Source: Oscarella lobularis (Eukaryota > Porifera > Homoscleromorpha > Homosclerophorida > Oscarellidae). Taken from it: a stretch of 64,000 nucleotides of DNA. The notes below the pieces were generated by a model. That model did no database searches and was not told the DNA's origin. It saw nothing but the letters and a program-made list of their open reading frames with translations. This document shows, in pieces, positions 58,452 through 64,000 of the stretch. The translations under genes were made by a program, and so were the position numbers. Location of the stretch: NCBI RefSeq assembly GCF_947507565.1, contig NC_089179.1, forward strand, positions 1 through 64,000, in the 5' to 3' direction. How positions within the stretch are numbered: the first letter of the stretch is position 1; every line of letters starts with the position of its first letter.

Positions 58452-61400
58452 CTAATCTCCCCAGCCGCCGCCTCCTTCACCCCCAGTAGACCCCCAAGCT
58501 GAATTCTGAGCATCGGTAGTAGCAGTAGAAGCAGCAGCAGCACCCCAATCAGAACCCTCAGCGGCGGCACCAGCCGACGCCCAGCCTGTATCCTGAGCAG
58601 AAGCAGCAGGCTGAGCTTCTCCCCAACTGGAACCGCCCCCGCCACTTTCACCCCAGCTGCTATCACCGGCTCCAGTCTCCGTACCTTGGCTACTTCCACC
58701 AGCATTCCAGCCCTCAGAACGCTGATCTGACCGACGATAGCTATCATTTCCGCCTCGACTCTGCCTATCTCGTCCGCCGCCGCCGCCGCCGCCACTCCAT
58801 CCGCCTCTCTGGCCTCGACCCCGACCACCTCTACCTCGCCCTCTCCCGCCGCCTCTTCCGCCTCTCGAACCCTCTCTATTACCTCGACTTTCACGCTGTC
58901 CATCCCAGCTCCTTTCTCCTCGATTCCACGTTCCTTCACCGCGTGGCGACGAGTTTTTATAACCCCAGCCGCCGCCGCCGCCGCCGCTGCCACGTGTTTC
59001 CTTAGCAGGACTTCCGCCGCCGCCGCCGTAAGAACTGACTGGTTGACTGTCGGCACCCCAGGGCACGTTCTCTTGATTGTCCGCTCTTCCCCATCCCCCG
59101 TCATCGCCGCCGCCGCCGCTTCCCCACAATCCAGACGACTCATCTCCTCCCCAGCCCTCACTAGCAGCAGGAGCATCAACATCGGCACCACCCCAACGAC
59201 CTCGATGCTAAACAAACGTCCAAAATTCCCCACAAAAACAACTCCGCGACAACTTACCCGACCGCGATCTTGACCGACGCCCTGATAAGCGCTCGCAAAG
59301 GCCGTCGGACCTTCACTACGTCCTCCCTGCTCAACGCCAAACGCAGAACCGCCGCCGCGTTGGTACGGAGCTACGTTTCGCGGAGCAGGCGGCCGTTCAC
59401 GATAATGCTCCTTATAATATTGAAGCAGAGAAGGCAGCGACGGATGAACTTGACCCCGATATCGGTATCCACCCGGCGAGACGGACACATACTCGGTAAT
59501 TGGCTTGGATCGCGGCTGATAGCAGAGCAAAAACTTGCCGGGAAGATCGCGACAAGCGCTGAAGAAATAAGGTATGCGAGAGGGCGCTTTTTTCTTCTCC
59601 ACGCTCAAGAGTTGCTCCAATACGGCCTTCTTTCCGCCGTCAGCGTGACGATAGTACTTATAGGAGAAGAGCTCGCGCGCGAAACTCGCCATTGGCTGCA
59701 TATGCCTCGCAATAATTTCGTCAAGATCTTCATACTCCTTAAAGAGATCCTTCTTATTAGAAATAAAATCGACAGTGACGTCATTACTTCGTCTCCAATG
59801 ACGAGACGGTTTCCAAGAGTGACGGGATTCTCCTTATCTTTCTCTTGGATATCAATGTGTTGGTAAAGACTCTCGTCGACTTTCCACGTCACCGTCAAAT
59901 GATCGTTCCCCTGTACTAGCAACTTAGAGGAGCCCCCTAACCTTTTCTTCTTTATTATTATTATTACCTTGCTACTAGGCCTTATAATGCAATCGCCCAC
60001 ATCCATGCTCGCCATAACTTGCTCCGCTTGCTTATAAGCAACGTTATGAAAAGCCGGATGTACAATCATTCTTTTTACAAAGGCTATTGATTAATTATAG
60101 AAATAAAGAAAATGGAGGAAGACGACATATGGTGCATTCATCTTACCGGATTTTGATTGTTTCGTTTGCTTTTTCTTTTGAATTTTGTCTGCTTCAGCGG
60201 CCTCAATGTCGTAGTATTTATCTCGTTCAGGTCTAAAAAACGTTTTTTTTTCCATTGTTCTCATTTTTCCCAACTCCATACTCGAATTCTTCGCTTCCAG
60301 CCAAATCTGACGATTTTGACGTCAAATCGACTTGGAATTTTTCCATGTTTAGACGTAAAATTCGGCAATAGATCGACATTCCCGACTGAACGCGATCGCT
60401 CGGATTTTTGACCGATTTATCGCTCAAATTTCGCAAGTTAATAAAGCCGGTTATTCCATTGTCGAGACGCGTTCGAACTCCCGTCGGTTGCCCGGGGCAA
60501 CTGCCTCCGTCACAGTGATTCCAAACCTGAAAGAAATAGCAAAACGTATTTGAGAAAAAATTGCGTCTTTTTTCTCTCATACGGCGCTCGGATCGTTGAA
60601 CGACGCTTCAAAGCAGAACGGACACTGTAGCAAATTCGTCTCATCATCTCGCAGCGGAATGGCAGACTGAAGCGCTTCGGCATCTGGCTGGCGACGAGCG
60701 ATGCTCGTGACCGTGCACGTGATGAGACGACCGCGACAAAGTGTCGCTTCTGTCTCGCCCCCCGTCAGTAAAGTGAAAAGTTCTTCGGGAGTCAGCGGCT
60801 GGTACGGCGCTCTCTTTTCTTTGTACATCGCAAAAAGTTCGTCACGAATTTCGTAGAGGGTCATACCGCGACTGCCAAAACCCTGGGAAAGGGAGAAGAG
60901 AGTTTTAAAGAAGAAAAACCAATCTGATCATACTAGTGACGCAACGTAAGGACTCTTCTTGATTGGTCGCTTGCCTTTGTGACATCATCGTCACAGTTAC
61001 GTTACATTGCGTCACTAGCGTGAAAGGGCCTTCAGTCATCATACTTGTCTTTCCAGTTCCACTGCAAACGCGTCCAAATCCAAATCTCGCAATTTTTCGG
61101 GACTATCCAAGATTTCTTCGACGGCCGATTGAGGAGTCGTGTCGTCCGCACTCTGACGTACAATGATGACGTCAATGATGACGTCATAAGTCCCATCGTA
61201 CCTCGTCATATTCCAATGCGTCAATTGCCATTTTTCGCGCCCATTCATACGTTTCCGGATGAATTCGAGACCCGTCCAAAATTTCGGCGTATTCCTGAGC
61301 GGCGCTACTATAAGCACAAGTCAAAAAAGAAAGAAAAAAAGAAAGAAATAAAGAATACCTGTCGGCAAAAGCGGAGCTGTCAATTCGAATAAATCCGGCA

Positions 61401-64000
61401 CAATTCAAAAAGACTTTCGGTCCCATGGAACACCTCGTGACCAGTTGAGATCGATTCTCCAACATCATACCTTTCCGCTTCAGCAACTGAGATAGAGACG
61501 TAGAATCCCGAAAAATTTGCTCTAGAGACTTGGCTACCTTCAATAGAGCCGCTCCCTTTCGCGGACCCAAGCCGCAAACGAATTGTAGCATGTGAGCGTA
61601 GCGTTCATCATCCAGTGCCCGGTTGACATCAACACCGACACTATTAACCTGGTTGATAATTTCTATTTGCAACACGGGCAGCAACATTTCGGCGGGAACG
61701 AGACTCTGCAACAAAGGAAGAGACTTCATACACTGTGTAGCTAGCGATGCAACGTAACGCGTAAGAATCTTCCTTGATTGGTCGCTTGCCTTTGTGACGT
61801 CACAAAGGAGCACTGACCATATTTGGAAGTCACGTTACTCTTGACGTTTACCTGACGAGGATGAATGTGCAGACTAAGTAAATTCGTATCATCTTCAGCA
61901 CAAAGAGACGCGAATTCGACGAGAGGATCTTGAAGACGTCGGCCCAACGATAAGGCAAGTCGGACTTGAGCATGAAGATTAGGAAATTCATCCTAATAAT
62001 AACAGGGATAATAAGGCCCCAGAGCTCAAAATAAAATAAAAACACATTGCAATAATAATACCTTTCTTGCCCACTGGACAACTCGCGCCAATTGAGGATC
62101 AACAATTTCGACTGGAATTGAAGTCAACTCCAATTCACGTACAACTTCCATGGTACAATTCTCTAAATTTTCTTTCAAAGTAATTGCATCTCTGTCAACC
62201 ACGCGTCACATATAGGATCAAAAGGAAAAAAATTAAATAAAAAATGTACCTTGATTCCGCTGCTATGACGATGACCTGTGGCCGGCATTCTTTCAGCTTA
62301 TCAGTCATTGTACGCATTGCGTCTTCCTGCGTAAAAATTCGCGCATTAAATCACTTCCTCTGAGACAGAAACCTTGCCTTCCATCGAATTTCATTTTGCC
62401 GAAAGACCCTTCCTCTCTTCGCGAAGCTGTGCATTTCAAACGATTCAACGAGCCTTCCGTTGCCATCCAACATGGCAAAATGAACCGGCGCCTCTCTGCA
62501 AAACAAAAAAAATCAAAAAAAATCCCCAAACCCTCCCTTGTATCCCTTACCGATCGTCTTCAAACGAACAGGCAAGAACCCGAGTGCCCTTCGTCGCCTT
62601 CGTCGCCGATCCGTCGTCGCGCTGAGCCTCATCCGTAACGTACGGAGCAACGTTGATCCATTGACGAAGCTTTTGAGCGCATTGCTGCGCGCGCAACAGA
62701 AAATGAGCGCGCTCTGACGTCACAATGGATGGAATCTCTTACCAAAGCAATGCAATCTCTCGCTTCTGAATCGAGCTTGTGACGTAGTTCTTTCTCCGCC
62801 AAAGGAAAGAGAAATTCTTTATACGCTTTCTCCACCGCATCGCTTCTCAATCGATTCCAATTTTCCACCTCCACTCTAAACTCGTCCTAAATAGGAGAAA
62901 AGTCCCCTTTTAGGCAATTTTTTCTGAGAGTTTACGTACCCTGTAGTAGAGCTGCTTCATTTCATTTAGATAGGAAGTGGCGTTTCCATAGCTACAACAA
63001 GCCACTAAAGTGTCTAAAAAAGCGAGTTTGCGCCGCCAAGTCTTACTCGTCAGCTGAAATCATATCAATTGATATTGTGATAAGTCCGTCTCTTTCTCCC
63101 TATCAAGTGACAGAGATGACGCCATCGGAGATTTAAATTGATATCAATAACGGCACCTGATGAAGTCTCGCAAATTCGTCTCCTTGTAAATTTTTCACTG
63201 GTTTGTTCTTCAAATACTTCAAAGGACTCAAATCATGATGTTCATCAATTTCCTAAAAGGGGATTTAATTTTCAATAAAAAAAAGGAGCACTCTCTCTCT
63301 CTCTCTCTCTTGACCTTTTGTCCCTTTTTCGTCGGTTTTACGGCAATTCTCGCTTTCTCAACGAACGCCTGTCGCACAGCCTGCTTCACAACAGGCTCCT
63401 TAGCCAATTGAACGGCCACCATATGAACAGCACCACGCAGAACGCTCTCAACGTTAGGAAATTGCCTTCAAAAGAACATGACCAAATCAAAATCAAAACA
63501 AAAAAACACCTACTGGCAAATGAATTCTTCAGCAATTTGCTCAGGATCATGGGGATATTGTTCCGTTTCGTGTCGCTGATAATTATCCCGCAGATTTTCG
63601 CCGTATTTTTCCGGCGTCAAGCCAAATTTCTCGGCGAGAGCGAGAAGACCTGCTTCGCGACAGAGAAAATAAAAATCGCGTCTCGCAATTCTTTTTAGTC
63701 CGCCGCCGCCGCCGCCTGTGCCGCCGCCGTCTCGCGTTTGATCTAACTGCGATTGCGTCAGATTCAAATCTGTGGGCGCCGTCTCATTTGGATCCTTCTC
63801 GTCGTTTTGCTTGCGACGTTGACGTTGTAACTCGACCAAATCGTGCTTGTAATACAAGCAGAAATGATCGTGCGCGTCTTTGAGTTCTTCGTGAGTTTGA
63901 AGACTGTCGACTCTGTTGTGTTGATGAGAGAAAGAGTTTTCTTAGCGCGCGCGTGTGCGTGCGTTTTTTCTGACCTCTCAATGTCGTTTTCTGTCAATGG
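58452..64000 (-). CDS. SUPT6H: Transcription elongation factor SPT6, C-terminal part (5' end outside window)
   Basis: Histone chaperone and Pol II elongation factor. 1383 residues are in the window; the acidic N-terminus lies beyond 64000. Seen: [16 protein letters not shown] and KPTKKGQK (core), CGLGPRKG (HhH), [18 protein letters not shown], an S1-like domain ([11 protein letters not shown]) and tandem SH2 ([32 protein letters not shown]). The last exon (59207-58452) encodes a 251-aa Gly-rich tail with 16 Trp, 14 of them in GW/WG, plus an RGG block. Exons: 64000-63975, 63912-63514, 63465-63315, 63252-63157, 63099-63047, 62991-62940, 62886-62743, 62684-62551, 62495-62378, 62326-62250, 62191-62062, 61992-61852, 61705-61538, 61486-61359, 61307-61202, 61152-61045, 60882-60583, 60526-60282, 60232-60147, 60083-59968, 59910-59788, 59752-59258, 59207-58452. 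The intron after 62378 is GC-AG; intron 61537-61487 is 51 nt and open in frame. Confidence 0.95.
60932..61021 (+). mobile_element. Intronic hairpin element, copy G
   Basis: Inside SPT6 intron 60883-61044, antisense to the gene. Ends CTAGTGACGCAACGTAAG and GTTACATTGCGTCACTAG are inverted repeats; core CTTGATTGGTCGCTTGCCTT follows the left end. Confidence 0.8.
61741..61843 (+). mobile_element. Intronic hairpin element, copy H
   Basis: Inside SPT6 intron 61706-61851. CTAGCGATGCAACGTAACGC at the left, core CCTTGATTGGTCGCTTGCCT, then TGTGACGTCACAAAG and GACCATATTTGGAAGTCACG at the right. It fills most of the intron. Confidence 0.75.
63287..63310. repeat. CT dinucleotide microsatellite
   Basis: Run of CT in the SPT6 intron 63253-63314; on the transcribed strand it is a GA run just downstream of the donor at 63314. 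Confidence 0.8.

Noticed and set aside
58403-59701. 432-aa frame reading from the SPT6 SH2 exon through the last intron
   Set aside because: It switches to a Val/Ala/Leu-rich wrong frame after the donor at 59257; splicing to 59207 restores the Gly/Trp-rich frame that ends properly at 58452.

Overview
The window is the end of a eukaryotic chromosome. It opens with a TAACCC/TTAGGG telomere and a subtelomeric satellite, then becomes a dense run of intron-rich, animal-type genes. About 50 kb hold 13 recognisable protein genes plus one unproven small ORF. Introns are mostly 45-200 bp and intergenic gaps mostly 50-430 bp. Gene content (INO80E, RAB34, BLTP2, VPS53, CENPS, MUL1 homologues), the telomere type and the very compact introns suggest an early-branching metazoan. 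A sponge is my best guess, but that is inference from style and not proven by any sequence here.

Layout. 1-204: terminal telomere (34 exact repeats). 205-11548: 452-bp satellite, interrupted at 4419-4622 by a second run of exactly 34 telomere repeats. 11549-11762: telomere-like stub and a 20-bp GGGCTA minisatellite. 11763-13299: no gene seen. From 13300: INO80E (+), ATP7-type copper ATPase (+), HIP1 (+), MUL1 (-), secreted PEBP-like protein (-), purple acid phosphatase (+), CENPS (-), RAB34 (+), DHX37 (+), an atypical Rho GTPase (-), VPS53 (+), a possible 51-aa ORF and a GC-rich insertion, BLTP2 (-), AP-1/2 beta (-), and SPT6 (-), whose 5' part lies beyond the right edge.

Functionally, membrane traffic is well represented: HIP1 and AP-beta in clathrin coats, RAB34 at Golgi/cilium, VPS53 in GARP tethering, BLTP2 in bulk lipid transfer. 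The rest serve chromatin and transcription (INO80E, SPT6, CENPS), ribosome biogenesis (DHX37), copper transport, mitochondrial ubiquitin/SUMO ligation (MUL1) and phosphate-ester hydrolysis. Several pairs are head-to-head with very short shared promoters (48 bp between CENPS and RAB34).

Exon models were built by hand from splice sites, reading-frame phase and remembered homologue sequence. For all genes except BLTP2 the exon lengths close in frame from start to stop (for SPT6, from the window edge to the stop). The most notable observations are an exact 4,418-bp duplication of telomere plus satellite, a GW/WG- and RGG-rich tail on SPT6, a Rho GTPase with G12, A59 and Q61 all replaced, and a hairpin-forming short element found eight times, always inside an intron.
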